Below, one piece after another: positions 11,929 to 19,959 of a stretch of DNA of 64,000 bases; the first letter of the stretch is position 1, and the number at the start of each line of letters is the position of its first letter. Both the position numbers and the translations under genes were made by a program. The notes beneath the pieces were generated by a model. The model was not told the DNA's origin and did not search any database. It saw only the letters and a program-made list of their open reading frames with translations. Source of the stretch: Planctomycetota bacterium (GTDB lineage Bacteria; Planctomycetota; UBA1135; GCA-002686595); assembly GCA_020853575.1 (NCBI GenBank), contig JADYYP010000007.1, positions 1 to 64,000 of the forward strand, in the 5' to 3' direction.

Positions 11929-12217
11929 GGAACTCCTGAGTCTTCGAAACACTCGAAACGAGTCCGCGCGCGGGAGCGACACTCCGCGGCGCGCGGCGCG
12001 CAGATTCTATCGGCGCCGGTCGCGGTGCAAGCGCGCCAATCCGCGCGGCTTCGCTTCCACGGCCGTGGGATCACGCTCGATGCTCGCCGACGTGCTCGCG
12101 AGCGTTGGACTCCGGTGCGTTCCAGGCGGCTCGGAACGGCAGTGCGGCGCGCGCTTCTCGCTACCATGGGCACGCGGTGCACCGCTGGCCCGTCGGCTCC
12201 GTGCTCCGCCCCACTCC

Positions 12218-13426
12218 ATGAGCTCCTCGGAAGAACCTCGTTTCGCCAGCGCCCTGTCCGTCGACCCCATGGCCCAAAAGGCCGAGGAGCAGGTGGTCGG
12301 CCGCATCCTCGATGAGCTCGGCGGTCGCCGCGCGGACCTGTGCGCGGTGTTCGTGTCGCATCACTACGGGGGCGCGATCGAGGAGATCGGTGCGCGCTTG
12401 CGGCGCGCGACCGGCGCGCGCGTCGTCGTCGGGTGCACGGGCGAGAGCATCATCGGCGGCGACCGCGAGATCGAGCAGGAGCCGGCTCTGAGCGTGTGGT
12501 GCGCTGCGCTGCCAGGCACGGTGTTGCGGCCCTTCGAGGTGCAGGCGCAACTCGGCGCCGATGAGCAGATCGTGTTCAGCGGACTGCCGGACGTGCGCGA
12601 GCCGCGCGCGGCTTCGATGCTCTTGCTCGGCGATCCCTACTCGTTCCCGATGGACGCGTACCTCCAGCGTCTCAACGAGGCCTTTCCCGGCGTGCCCGCC
12701 GTCGGCGGCATGTCGAGCGGCGGCATGGGCCCGGGACAGAACCTGTTGATCACCGACCGCGGACTGCTGGCCAGCGGCGCGATCGGTGTGGTGCTCGAGG
12801 GCGGCATCGAGGTGCGCTCGGTGGTCAGCCAGGGATGTCGCCCGATCGGCAAGCCCTACGTCGTGACGCAGTGCAGCGAGCACATGCTCCACAAGCTCGG
12901 CGGCAAGGCCGCGCTCGAAGCGATGATGGAGACCGTGCAAGGCCTGGCCGCGGCGGACCAGAAGCTCTTCCTGCGGCAACCGTTCGTGGGCCTGGCGGTC
13001 GACGCCACCAAGAGCAAGTTCGAGCGCGGCGACTTCCTGGTGCGCAACGTGCTCGGCGTCTCACAGGAAGAGAAGGCGGTCGCGGTCAGCGACACGCTGC
13101 GGCGCGGCCAAACCGTGCAGTTCCTGGTGCGCGACGCGGCTTCGGCCAGCGAGGACCTGGCGCAGTTGATGGCCACGCAAGGCGGTGGCGCGCTGCAGTC
13201 GGTGCGCGAGACCTCTTCTGCGGGAGCGCTGCTGTTCTCGTGCAATGGCCGCGGCACGCGCATGTTCGACGAGGGTGATCACGACATCCGTTGCGTGCGC
13301 GTCGGGCTCGACAAGGCCGTGCCCGTGGCCGGCTTCTTCGCGCAAGGCGAGATCGGCCCGATCGGCGGCCGCAATTTCCTGCATGGCTACACGGCCAGCG
13401 TCGCGGTGTTCCGACCGCGCGCCTGA
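12218..13426 (+). CDS. FIST domain protein (FIST_N + FIST_C)
   Basis: 402 aa, no signal peptide or membrane segment. The N-terminal half (LCAVFVSHHYGGAIEEIG, VVGCTGESIIGG, VPAVGGMSSGGMGPGQN) matches the FIST N domain. The C-terminal half (GALLFSCNGRGTRMF, VPVAGFFAQGEIGPIGGRNFLHGYTASVAVF) matches FIST_C. FIST proteins are thought to sense small ligands such as amino acids and are often linked to signalling; here the gene stands alone, so no partner can be named. ATG 12218 is chosen because FIST homology starts soon after. It is divergent from korA across 289 bp that contains no other gene. A TACCAT hexamer at 12162-12167 may be its promoter. Confidence 0.88.
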   Translation: MSSSEEPRFASALSVDPMAQKAEEQVVGRILDELGGRRADLCAVFVSHHYGGAIEEIGARLRRATGARVVVGCTGESIIGGDREIEQEPALSVWCAALPGTVLRPFEVQAQLGADEQIVFSGLPDVREPRAASMLLLGDPYSFPMDAYLQRLNEAFPGVPAVGGMSSGGMGPGQNLLITDRGLLASGAIGVVLEGGIEVRSVVSQGCRPIGKPYVVTQCSEHMLHKLGGKAALEAMMETVQGLAAADQKLFLRQPFVGLAVDATKSKFERGDFLVRNVLGVSQEEKAVAVSDTLRRGQTVQFLVRDAASASEDLAQLMATQGGGALQSVRETSSAGALLFSCNGRGTRMFDEGDHDIRCVRVGLDKAVPVAGFFAQGEIGPIGGRNFLHGYTASVAVFRPRA

Positions 13427-13430
13427 CGGC

Positions 13431-13503
13431 TGGTGAGCACTCGAGGAGACGCGCTCTCGAGCTCTTGGATGGGCCGTCGCCCGCGAGGCGCCGGACGTCG
13501 AGA
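13431..13503 (+). repeat. Dispersed intergenic repeat, copy A
   Basis: It begins about 5 nt after the FIST stop codon. It shares ACGCGCTCTCGAG, TTGGATG, GCCGTCGCCCGC and GGCGCCGGAC with copy B at the same spacing. CTCGAG occurs twice, 10 nt apart, and can fold back. Confidence 0.65.
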
Positions 13504-13521
13504 CCGACTGGAATCCCGCGC

Positions 13522-13579
13522 CACGACACACGCCCCGCTCCCCACGACACACGCCCCGCTCCCCACGACACACGCCCCG
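13522..13579 (+). repeat. 21-bp tandem repeat, 2.8 copies
   Basis: Three consecutive units begin CACGACACACGCCCCG (13522-13542, 13543-13563, 13564-13579). The first two are identical and the third is cut short. The array ends 8 nt before the rhodanese ATG. It contains no Shine-Dalgarno and is probably transcribed as the 5' leader or overlaps the promoter. Confidence 0.85.
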
Positions 13580-13587
13580 GAACCCAC

Positions 13588-14124
13588 ATGGAAACGATCG
13601 CTCTCGCCGTCGCCGCCCTCGCCTGCGTCGTGGCGCTCATCGCGTGGGCCCGCGCAGGAGCCCAGAAAGCACGCATCGACGAGCTCGAGCGCGACATGCA
13701 GCGCCGCACCGAAAACGCCGGCGGCGACGTGCGCCGCGAGCTCGCCACGCTCCAGCAAATGCTCGCCGTGGTCGCTAGCGGCGGCCACCTGACTCGCGAG
13801 CAGGTGCTCGAAGGCCGTTTGTGGAGCGATGCCTCGACGCAACAGGCGCTGACGCTCGTCGCCGGCGGCGCGCGCGTGCTCGACGTGCGCACGCCGAGCG
13901 AGACCGCGGGCGGCGTCATTCCCGGCGCGCTCTTGATTCCGGTCGACCAACTCGAGGCGCGCCTGGCCGAAGTGCCGCGCGACGGCCAGGCCTTGCTGGT
14001 GTGCTGCGCCGGCGGAGCGCGTTCCGCCGCCGCGTGCGAGTTCCTCTCGAGCCAAGGCCTCTCGCAGCTCTTCAACCTCGAGGGCGGCATGAACTCCTGG
14101 TCCGGCCCCCGCGTCCGCCCCTGA
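13588..14124 (+). CDS. Membrane-anchored rhodanese-like protein
   Basis: 178 aa. Residues ~3-20 are a membrane anchor (ALAVAALACVVALIAW). Residues ~27-60 are a charged, probably coiled-coil stretch. About residues 75-178 are a rhodanese domain: VLDVRTPSETAGGVIPGALLIPV, then the active loop with C140 in CCAGGARSA (CxxGxRS form). It ends with NLEGGMNSW, the usual rhodanese C-terminal block. The likely activity is sulfur transfer or thiol/persulfide handling next to the membrane; the partner is unknown. The ATG lies immediately after a tandem repeat. Confidence 0.85.
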   Translation: METIALAVAALACVVALIAWARAGAQKARIDELERDMQRRTENAGGDVRRELATLQQMLAVVASGGHLTREQVLEGRLWSDASTQQALTLVAGGARVLDVRTPSETAGGVIPGALLIPVDQLEARLAEVPRDGQALLVCCAGGARSAAACEFLSSQGLSQLFNLEGGMNSWSGPRVRP

Positions 14125-14129
14125 TCGCG

Positions 14130-14148
14130 GCGCTGCGCGAGGCAGCGC
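14130..14148 (+). terminator. Hairpin after the rhodanese gene
   Basis: GCGCTGC (14130-14136) pairs perfectly with GCAGCGC (14142-14148) around a 5-nt loop, 6 nt after the stop. It lies just upstream of the -10 element of the next gene. Confidence 0.45.
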
Positions 14149-14158
14149 GCCGCGCGGG

Positions 14159-14170
14159 TATCCTGCGCGC
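14159..14170 (+). promoter_or_regulatory. Leaderless-type -10 element
   Basis: TATCCT (14159-14164) ends 6 nt before ATG 14171. No Shine-Dalgarno is present. Confidence 0.45.
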
Positions 14171-16537
14171 ATGATGCGACGGATCGTTCGCGCGTTGGCC
14201 TGGGGCGCGCTGGCGCTCGTGCTGGTCGGGGCGGCGCTGTTCACGTGGTGGCGCGGACTGGGGCGCGCCCAGCGCGAGGGCAGCGCGGTGCTCGCCGGGC
14301 TGGCGGCGCCAGTGAGCGTGCGCTTCGACGAGCGCGCCGTCCCCCACGTGAGCGCGAGCAGCTTGTTGGACGCCGCGGCGGCGCTCGGATGGCTGCACGC
14401 CAACGAGCGGTTCGGCCAGATGGAGATGCAGCGGCGCTATGTCGACGGGCGCTTGGCCGAAGTGCTGGGCTCGAGGTTCGTCGCGCTCGACCGCGGAATG
14501 CGCGAGTTGCGCTTGGCGCGCACGGCATGCGCGATGTTGCCGGCGCTCTCCGAACGCAGCCGCGCGGTGCTCGAGGCCTACGCGCGCGGCGTCAATGCCT
14601 GGATCGCGGCGCGCGGTGGCGATTTGCCGCCGGAGCTCGTCGCGCTGCGCGTCGAGCCGACCGAATGGACGCCCGCCGACAGCCTGGCCGTGCAGATGCT
14701 GATGGCGCTGCGCTTGTGCTACAGCGAGTCGCGCGAACGGCTGCGCACACGTTGGCTCGTGGCCCTCGGTCCCGAACGCGCACGGCAACTGGTGGGCGTA
14801 CCCGACCTGCCGATCGAACCGGAGCTGGCCCGGCTCGCCGTGGAGTGGAACGCGCGCCGCGCCGCGCGCGACGCGACCGCGGAAAGGCCGCAGAACGGCA
14901 GCAACAACTGGGCAGTCGACGCTTCGCGCAGCGCCACGGGCCACGCCTTGATCGCCAACGACCCGCACCTCGAGCTCGCGCTGCCCTCGATCTGGTACCA
15001 GGTGCTCGTGCGCTCACCCGAGTACGAGGCCAGCGGCTTCTCCATCCCAGGCTTGCCGTTGGTGGTGATCGGGCAAGGCGCACGCGTCGCCTGGGGCTTC
15101 ACCAATGCCGAGCTCGACGTGTGCGACGTGTTCATCGAGCGCGTCAGCGACGATGGCGCGAGCGTCGAGCGCGACGGCGCGTGGGTTCCGCTCCGCAGCG
15201 AGCGCGAGACGATCCTCGTCGAGGACGGCGAGCCGGTCGAGCTGGAGCTCTACTCCAGCGACATCGGGCCGTTCTACGCGCGCGGCGAACGTGAAGCCGA
15301 CTACGCCTTCAGTGTCGCGTGGACCGGCTACAGCGCTTTCGATCCGCTCGAGCCGTTCCTCGCGCTCGCGGGCGCGCGCAGCGTCGACGACGTGCCTGCG
15401 ATCGCCGCGCGCTCGACCGCCCCACCGCAGAACCTGGTGTGCGGCGATGCCAGCGGCTCGATCCTCTACACCGTCCTCGGGCGCTCCGTGCAACGCGGTT
15501 TCGGAGACGGTCGCATGCCGACACCTGCCTGGAGGAGCGCGCTCCACTGGCGCGGACTCGCGCCGCACTCGCACACACCGCTCGCACTGCGGCCCGACGC
15601 TGCGCTGCTGGTCACCGCGAACGAGGACACGCGTCCCGACGGTTTCCCGCACGCCTACACGGTCGACGCCGCGGCGCCGGAGCGCGCTCAACGCATCCGC
15701 GAGCGTCTGGCGGAGCGCCGTGACTGGACGCCCGAGGCGTTGGCCGAGCTGCAGGTCGATGCAACCTCGCTGTACGCGCTGGAGATCGTGCGTGCCACTC
15801 CAGTGCCCGCGATCGATCGGCCCACGCCGAGCGACACGCAACGACTCGCCAAGCGCGCGTTCGATGCCCTGCGCGCATGGGACGGTGAGATGCGCGAGCG
15901 CGGTGCGTCGGCGTTGTACGCGCTGTACGAGCGCCAGCTCTCCGCGCGGCTTTTCGAGGACGAGCTCCGGGGCGTCGGCATGCTCACGCACCCCGAGCAC
16001 AAGCGCGCGCTGCGCGAGGCCCTCAGCGGCGCGCTCGACGGCGCGTGGTTCGACGACGTGCGCACTCCCGAGCGCGAGGACTCGACCACGATCGCCACTG
16101 AGGCGCTGGCCGCGGCCTGGCGCGACGGCGCCGCTCGCTGGGGCGACGATGTCGAGCGCTGGAGCTACTCCGAGATGCACGCGTGGCACCCCAAGCACCG
16201 GCTCGGCGACGTTCCGGTGCTCGGGACGTTCTTCAACCGCGCGGCGCGCGGACTACCGGGCAGCGACACGAGCCCGTGCGTGTTCAGCGGTCCGCTGCGC
16301 GACGGCGTGATCGAAGTCGGCCACGGCGCGAGCCTGCGCATCGCCGCGGATTGCGCGGATCCGGATCGCTCGCTCGCGATCCTCCCCGGCGGGCAAGCGG
16401 GCCAGCCGTTCGACGAGCACTACTCCGACCAGCTCGAGCCCTATTTCCGCGGAGAATTGCGGGCCATGCGCTGGAGCGAGGCCGCGATCGAGGCCGCCAC
16501 GCGGCAGCGTCTGGAGCTCCTGCCGGCCGCACGCTGA
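14171..16537 (+). CDS. Penicillin acylase (S45) family hydrolase
   Basis: 788 aa, typical of the unprocessed precursor in this Ntn-hydrolase family. A hydrophobic N-terminal segment (residues ~8-27, LAWGALALVLVGAALFTWW) acts as anchor or signal. The alpha-chain part includes GWLHANERFGQMEMQRRYVDGRLAE. The nucleophile and start of the beta chain is Ser243 in QNGSNNWAVD, followed by LIANDPHLELALPSIWYQV. Near the end are HGASLRIAADC and PGGQAGQPFDEHYSDQ, family hallmarks. Such enzymes hydrolyse amides, including acyl-homoserine lactones and beta-lactam side chains; the substrate cannot be inferred here. It is probably periplasmic and autocatalytically cleaved. A second ATG at 14174 is equally possible. 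Confidence 0.88.
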   Translation: MMRRIVRALAWGALALVLVGAALFTWWRGLGRAQREGSAVLAGLAAPVSVRFDERAVPHVSASSLLDAAAALGWLHANERFGQMEMQRRYVDGRLAEVLGSRFVALDRGMRELRLARTACAMLPALSERSRAVLEAYARGVNAWIAARGGDLPPELVALRVEPTEWTPADSLAVQMLMALRLCYSESRERLRTRWLVALGPERARQLVGVPDLPIEPELARLAVEWNARRAARDATAERPQNGSNNWAVDASRSATGHALIANDPHLELALPSIWYQVLVRSPEYEASGFSIPGLPLVVIGQGARVAWGFTNAELDVCDVFIERVSDDGASVERDGAWVPLRSERETILVEDGEPVELELYSSDIGPFYARGEREADYAFSVAWTGYSAFDPLEPFLALAGARSVDDVPAIAARSTAPPQNLVCGDASGSILYTVLGRSVQRGFGDGRMPTPAWRSALHWRGLAPHSHTPLALRPDAALLVTANEDTRPDGFPHAYTVDAAAPERAQRIRERLAERRDWTPEALAELQVDATSLYALEIVRATPVPAIDRPTPSDTQRLAKRAFDALRAWDGEMRERGASALYALYERQLSARLFEDELRGVGMLTHPEHKRALREALSGALDGAWFDDVRTPEREDSTTIATEALAAAWRDGAARWGDDVERWSYSEMHAWHPKHRLGDVPVLGTFFNRAARGLPGSDTSPCVFSGPLRDGVIEVGHGASLRIAADCADPDRSLAILPGGQAGQPFDEHYSDQLEPYFRGELRAMRWSEAAIEAATRQRLELLPAAR

Positions 16538-16565
16538 CGCGCTCGCGAGCCGCTGTCGAAGTCGA

Positions 16566-16597
16566 GGAGAGGCGCCGTTCTCCACGGTCGCCTCTCC
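16566..16597. terminator. Bidirectional hairpin terminator
   Basis: GGAGAGGCG (16566-16574) pairs with CGCCTCTCC (16589-16597), and CCGT pairs with ACGG inside it around loop TCTCC, giving about 13 bp with one bulge. It lies between two converging genes (stop at 16537 and stop at 16673), so it can serve both. Confidence 0.6.
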
Positions 16598-16672
16598 CCT
16601 TCACTCATCCATCACCGCGCGCACGTCTGCTCACGCGCGAGCGGCGATTCTCGAGCACCTGGGAGGTGGCGC

Positions 16673-18094
16673 TCACGGTCCGAGCACGAACTCGAGCGCG
16701 CTCGACAAGTTGGTGGTCTTCGGCGCCGGCGGGTCACGGTGCCAACCCTGGGCGTAGATGTGCTGACCGATCGAAAACGGCGCCCCCAGGGCTCCGGGGT
16801 TCGCGGCGCGGAACGTATTCCAGTCGAGCGCCAACGCGCCGTTGCATTGGCCGACGGTGCCGCCCGAGCTCTGCGCGGGCGTGCGCTGCGTCGGCAGCTT
16901 GACACACAAGAAGCTCGAGGAGCCACTGGCCCAGGAGAGCGGCGTGAAGCCGGCGTTGTTGACGCCGTAGAAGATCAAGCCGAGCTTCGCGCCTTCGACG
17001 TTGCTCACTTGGATCGTGAAGCCGCTCGATTGCGTTGCGCTCGGCGTGCCGGAGCCGCTCATCGTCGGGTGGCAACCGTTGGTCGTCGAACTCGGCGTGC
17101 AGTAGGGCGTGACGACCACCAGCTCGCACTCGTCGGGGACGTCGTTGCCATTGACGTCCTGACTCGTGCCACTGGCGATGTCGAACACGTCGGGCTGCGC
17201 GTTGAGATTGCAGTCGTCCATGTCGGCGATGAGCCGCAGGTACACGCCCGGATAGCCACCCAGGCTCTGCACGCACTGCGTCGCGCCGCTCTGGTCGAGG
17301 AACAGCCCCGGGCCGTTGTCGAGCCCGTCACCCGCCGCCGCCGCGGCGTTGCCGTAGTAGCACTCGTCGCCGCTGCCGCAGGTGTTCGAGCTCGGCGACT
17401 GACCGGCGAGGATGAAGCCCCCGACTTGGCCGAGCGCGCTGCCGGTTTGATTGGGCATCTCGAGCGCGACCCCGAAGCGGTCGAGCGTCGCGCTGCCGTC
17501 GTACGCGCCATTGGCGTCGGCCAGCATCTCGAACTCGAAGCCCCCGGTGAGGTCGATGGTCATCAACACGCACGACAGCGCGCCTTGCGTCTGCGAGCCG
17601 GGCAAGTTGATCAGCGTGAAGTCCGCGACCGGCGCGCCGCTGGGCAGGCCCGTGCACTCGTCGTAGTCCTCGAACAGGCGCAGGCGAACGCGCGCACCCG
17701 GCCCGCCAAGGCTCGGGTCCAGCTCGCGTGTGCAGTAGCCGAACTCGAATTCGGTGACGCGGTAGCGATCGAAGGCGCCGACCGCCGGCGCGGGCGAGCT
17801 GGTGCTCGGCACGCGACCGTCGTCGATCCATTGCCACGTGCTCAGCGCCTGCGCGAAGGTGATGTTCTGCCCGGGAGCCGGAAGGCAACTGTTGGAGTAG
17901 ATCACGCCCGGCGTCGCGAGCAGCGCCAGTGCGCTCGGGTCGGGTGCAGCCGTCCAGAGCCCGGTGGCCAGGTGCAACGTACCCGCGTTGCGCACGTCGG
18001 AGCACTGCGGCCCCGGCGCTTGGTTGGACGGTTGTCCCTGCGCGGCCGCGTGGGCGGCGAGGGCGAGAGTTGCGAGGATGGTGAGTGTCTTCAT
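16673..18094 (-). CDS. Secreted protein with shared C-terminal domain
   Basis: 473 aa. ATG 18094 opens a clean signal peptide (MKTLTILATLALAAHAAAQ). The middle (~residues 20-310) is Cys-containing and beta-rich and resembles no family I recognise. About residues 300-325 contain DMDDCNLNAQPDVFDIASG, then DVNGNDVPDECE, which look like dockerin-like or thrombospondin-type-3-like calcium loops. From about 331 (YCTPSSTTNGC) to the end is the C-terminal domain shared with the genes at 467, 36031, 38248 and 55330, including SSGFTI, GLIFYGV, FLCVK and a W-x-RDP block. Exported; function unknown. Confidence 0.8.
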   Translation of the reverse strand: MKTLTILATLALAAHAAAQGQPSNQAPGPQCSDVRNAGTLHLATGLWTAAPDPSALALLATPGVIYSNSCLPAPGQNITFAQALSTWQWIDDGRVPSTSSPAPAVGAFDRYRVTEFEFGYCTRELDPSLGGPGARVRLRLFEDYDECTGLPSGAPVADFTLINLPGSQTQGALSCVLMTIDLTGGFEFEMLADANGAYDGSATLDRFGVALEMPNQTGSALGQVGGFILAGQSPSSNTCGSGDECYYGNAAAAAGDGLDNGPGLFLDQSGATQCVQSLGGYPGVYLRLIADMDDCNLNAQPDVFDIASGTSQDVNGNDVPDECELVVVTPYCTPSSTTNGCHPTMSGSGTPSATQSSGFTIQVSNVEGAKLGLIFYGVNNAGFTPLSWASGSSSFLCVKLPTQRTPAQSSGGTVGQCNGALALDWNTFRAANPGALGAPFSIGQHIYAQGWHRDPPAPKTTNLSSALEFVLGP

Positions 18095-18415
18095 GGTTGT
18101 TGGGCCCGATCGCATCCGGCTGGCGCACACGACGCCCGCATTCGACTCGTCCTCGAGTCCGCGAGCGCCTCGATGCTGACCTGCCGCGTGGGGACGCGCC
18201 GCCGTCGTCGAGCGCACGCTGTAGCGCGCTCGCGCGGACGGCCGACGATCGAAATTGCATTGCGCCCAGCCCTTGCGCGCGCCCAGCAGGCCTCGAACAT
18301 CCGCGCCCAGGCGTTACGCGGCCTCGGACAGGGACAGCACGCGCCCGCGACAAGTTCCTGACGTTGCGGCGAGCGCGCACTTGACGCGCGGCGGCGTGCG
18401 ATGAGATCTAGGGGC
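18095..18415. other. Divergent intergenic region
   Basis: 320 bp between two divergent genes. I see no ORF with protein character and no clear hairpin. A TTGACG at 18381-18386 could be a -35 for the plus-strand gene, but the matching -10 is poor. Confidence 0.4.
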
Positions 18416-19237
18416 ATGCACCGAGAGCTGACCGATTCCGAGATCGAGCGTGAGCTCGAGTTCGCGCGCCACGCGGCGCGCAGCGCGGGCGAGCGCGTCC
18501 TCGCCCTGCAGAAGAGCGGGCGCTGGCAGGGCGACACCCTGGCGGACATCGGCGACCAGGCAGCCGATGGATTGCTCCAAGGCCTGATCCGCGGCCGCTA
18601 TCCCGACGACGGCATCCTCAGCGAGGAAACGGCGGATTCACCGACGCGGCTCGCCAAGCAGCGCTGTTGGATCGTCGACCCGCTCGACGGCACGCGCGAG
18701 TTCAGCGAGTTGCGCGAGGACTGGGCAGTGCACGTCGCGCTCGTGATCGAGGGACGCTGCGCGCTCGCGGCCGTCGCGCTGCCGGCGCTCGGCAGCGTGA
18801 TGTGGGGAGTCGCGCTCCCTGGACGCGCGCGCGCCGGCATCGACGGTGCGCACACTCTGGCACACGGCACGTCGCCGGCTCCCGCGGCGCCGCGTGTGGT
18901 CGTCTCGCGCAGCCACACTCCCGATTGGGTGGGCCGCTTCGGGCTCCAGATCGGCGCCGCCGCCCCGATCCCCTGCGGCAGCGCTGGCTTCAAGGTGGCG
19001 AAACTCCTGCTCGGACAGGCCGACGTCTACGTGCACAAGAAGGGACTGAAGGAATGGGACACGTGCGCTCCCGAGACCGTGGCGCGCGCGCTGGGCTGGA
19101 ACGTGTGCAAGCTGCGCGGCGAGGAGCACCGCTACAACCAAGCCGACCCCAAGAACCACGAGCTCGTCGTGTGTCGCCCGGCCCTCCGGGAAGGCGTGCT
19201 CGCCGCACTGCGCGCTGCGGGCGCGTTGGAGGCGTGA
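18416..19237 (+). CDS. 3'(2'),5'-bisphosphate nucleotidase / inositol monophosphatase family
   Basis: 273 aa, normal for the family. Metal-site motifs are visible: ILSEET, then WIVDPLDGTREF (the DPxDGT signature), and near the C-terminus KEWDTCAPE (W-D-x-x-A-P). The length and this set fit CysQ-like phosphatases, which remove the 3'-phosphate of PAP, or inositol monophosphatases. The segment GSAGFKVAKLLLGQADVYVHKKGLKEWDTCAPE favours the CysQ side. ATG 18416 is chosen over 18401 because it has AGGGG just upstream and matches the usual N-terminal helix. Mg-dependent, cytoplasmic. Confidence 0.85.
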   Translation: MHRELTDSEIERELEFARHAARSAGERVLALQKSGRWQGDTLADIGDQAADGLLQGLIRGRYPDDGILSEETADSPTRLAKQRCWIVDPLDGTREFSELREDWAVHVALVIEGRCALAAVALPALGSVMWGVALPGRARAGIDGAHTLAHGTSPAPAAPRVVVSRSHTPDWVGRFGLQIGAAAPIPCGSAGFKVAKLLLGQADVYVHKKGLKEWDTCAPETVARALGWNVCKLRGEEHRYNQADPKNHELVVCRPALREGVLAALRAAGALEA

Positions 19238-19254
19238 GCTCGGCTCGCGAGGGC

Positions 19255-19266
19255 TAGATTCAGTCC
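19255..19266 (+). promoter_or_regulatory. Leaderless-type -10 element
   Basis: TAGATT (19255-19260) ends 6 nt before ATG 19267, with no Shine-Dalgarno. Confidence 0.45.
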
Positions 19267-19596
19267 ATGCACAGCTTGCGCTCGCTCCTGATCCAGCTCG
19301 CGTTCACGCTGCCCTACGTGCTGCTGTACGCCTGCGGAGTGATCTTCGCCGTGCTGCGGCTCGCGCCGGGAAGTCGCGCGCGTCGGCTGGTCATCACGGG
19401 GTGCAGCGTGTTGTTGGCGCGCCAAGTCCTGGGCGTGATCTTGGTCCCGCTGCTCTGGACCTCGGACGGCGAAGTGGGGCAGATCGATTCCACGATGCAG
19501 ATCTACGGGCTCTTCAGCGCGCTGATCACGGCGCTCGGTGGCGCACTGATCCTCGCGGCGGTCTTCGTCGAGCGCCACCAGAGTCGGGTGGCCTGA
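19267..19596 (+). CDS. Small membrane protein, paralogue 1
   Basis: 109 aa with three or four hydrophobic segments (LAFTLPYVLLYACGVIFAVL; LVITGCSVLLARQVLGVILV; LFSALITALGGALILAAVF) and a short positively charged tail. The next gene encodes a protein of identical length with the same layout, including VTGC / ITGC and LILAA / LVLAA blocks. This suggests tandem duplication. Function unknown. Only 33 bp separate the two genes, so they are likely co-transcribed from the TAGATT promoter. Confidence 0.7.
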   Translation: MHSLRSLLIQLAFTLPYVLLYACGVIFAVLRLAPGSRARRLVITGCSVLLARQVLGVILVPLLWTSDGEVGQIDSTMQIYGLFSALITALGGALILAAVFVERHQSRVA

Positions 19597-19629
19597 AGCA
19601 CCGAAAGGCACGCCAGGCGGCTCGAGCGC

Positions 19630-19959
19630 ATGAGCACCAGTCAACTCCTAGAGCAAGTCGTGATCGCGCTCCCCGGGGCACTGTGCTTCGCGGTCGGTCT
19701 CGTGCTGGCGCTCGCCGGGCTGCGGCGCTGCCCGCGCGCCAAATGGCTGGCCGTGACGGGCTGTGCAACCGTGCTCGCGAGCCATGCCCTGACCGGACTG
19801 GTGTTGCCGATGCTCTTCCGCGGCAGCACCTCGGGCCTGCTGGAGGGCGAGAGTTCCACCTTGGTCGCGGCCATGCTCAATCTGCTCGACGTCGCGGGGC
19901 TGGGCTTGGTGCTCGCGGCCGCGTTTGCCGATCGATCGCGCGCGGACGGCGCGGAATGA
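19630..19959 (+). CDS. Small membrane protein, paralogue 2
   Basis: 109 aa, diverged copy of the preceding gene, with hydrophobic segments (VVIALPGALCFAVGLVLALAG; WLAVTGCATVLASHALTGLVL; LLDVAGLGLVLAAAF). Its stop codon abuts the stop of the converging metalloprotease gene: the two form the palindrome TGATCA at 19957-19962. Function unknown. Confidence 0.7.
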   Translation: MSTSQLLEQVVIALPGALCFAVGLVLALAGLRRCPRAKWLAVTGCATVLASHALTGLVLPMLFRGSTSGLLEGESSTLVAAMLNLLDVAGLGLVLAAAFADRSRADGAE

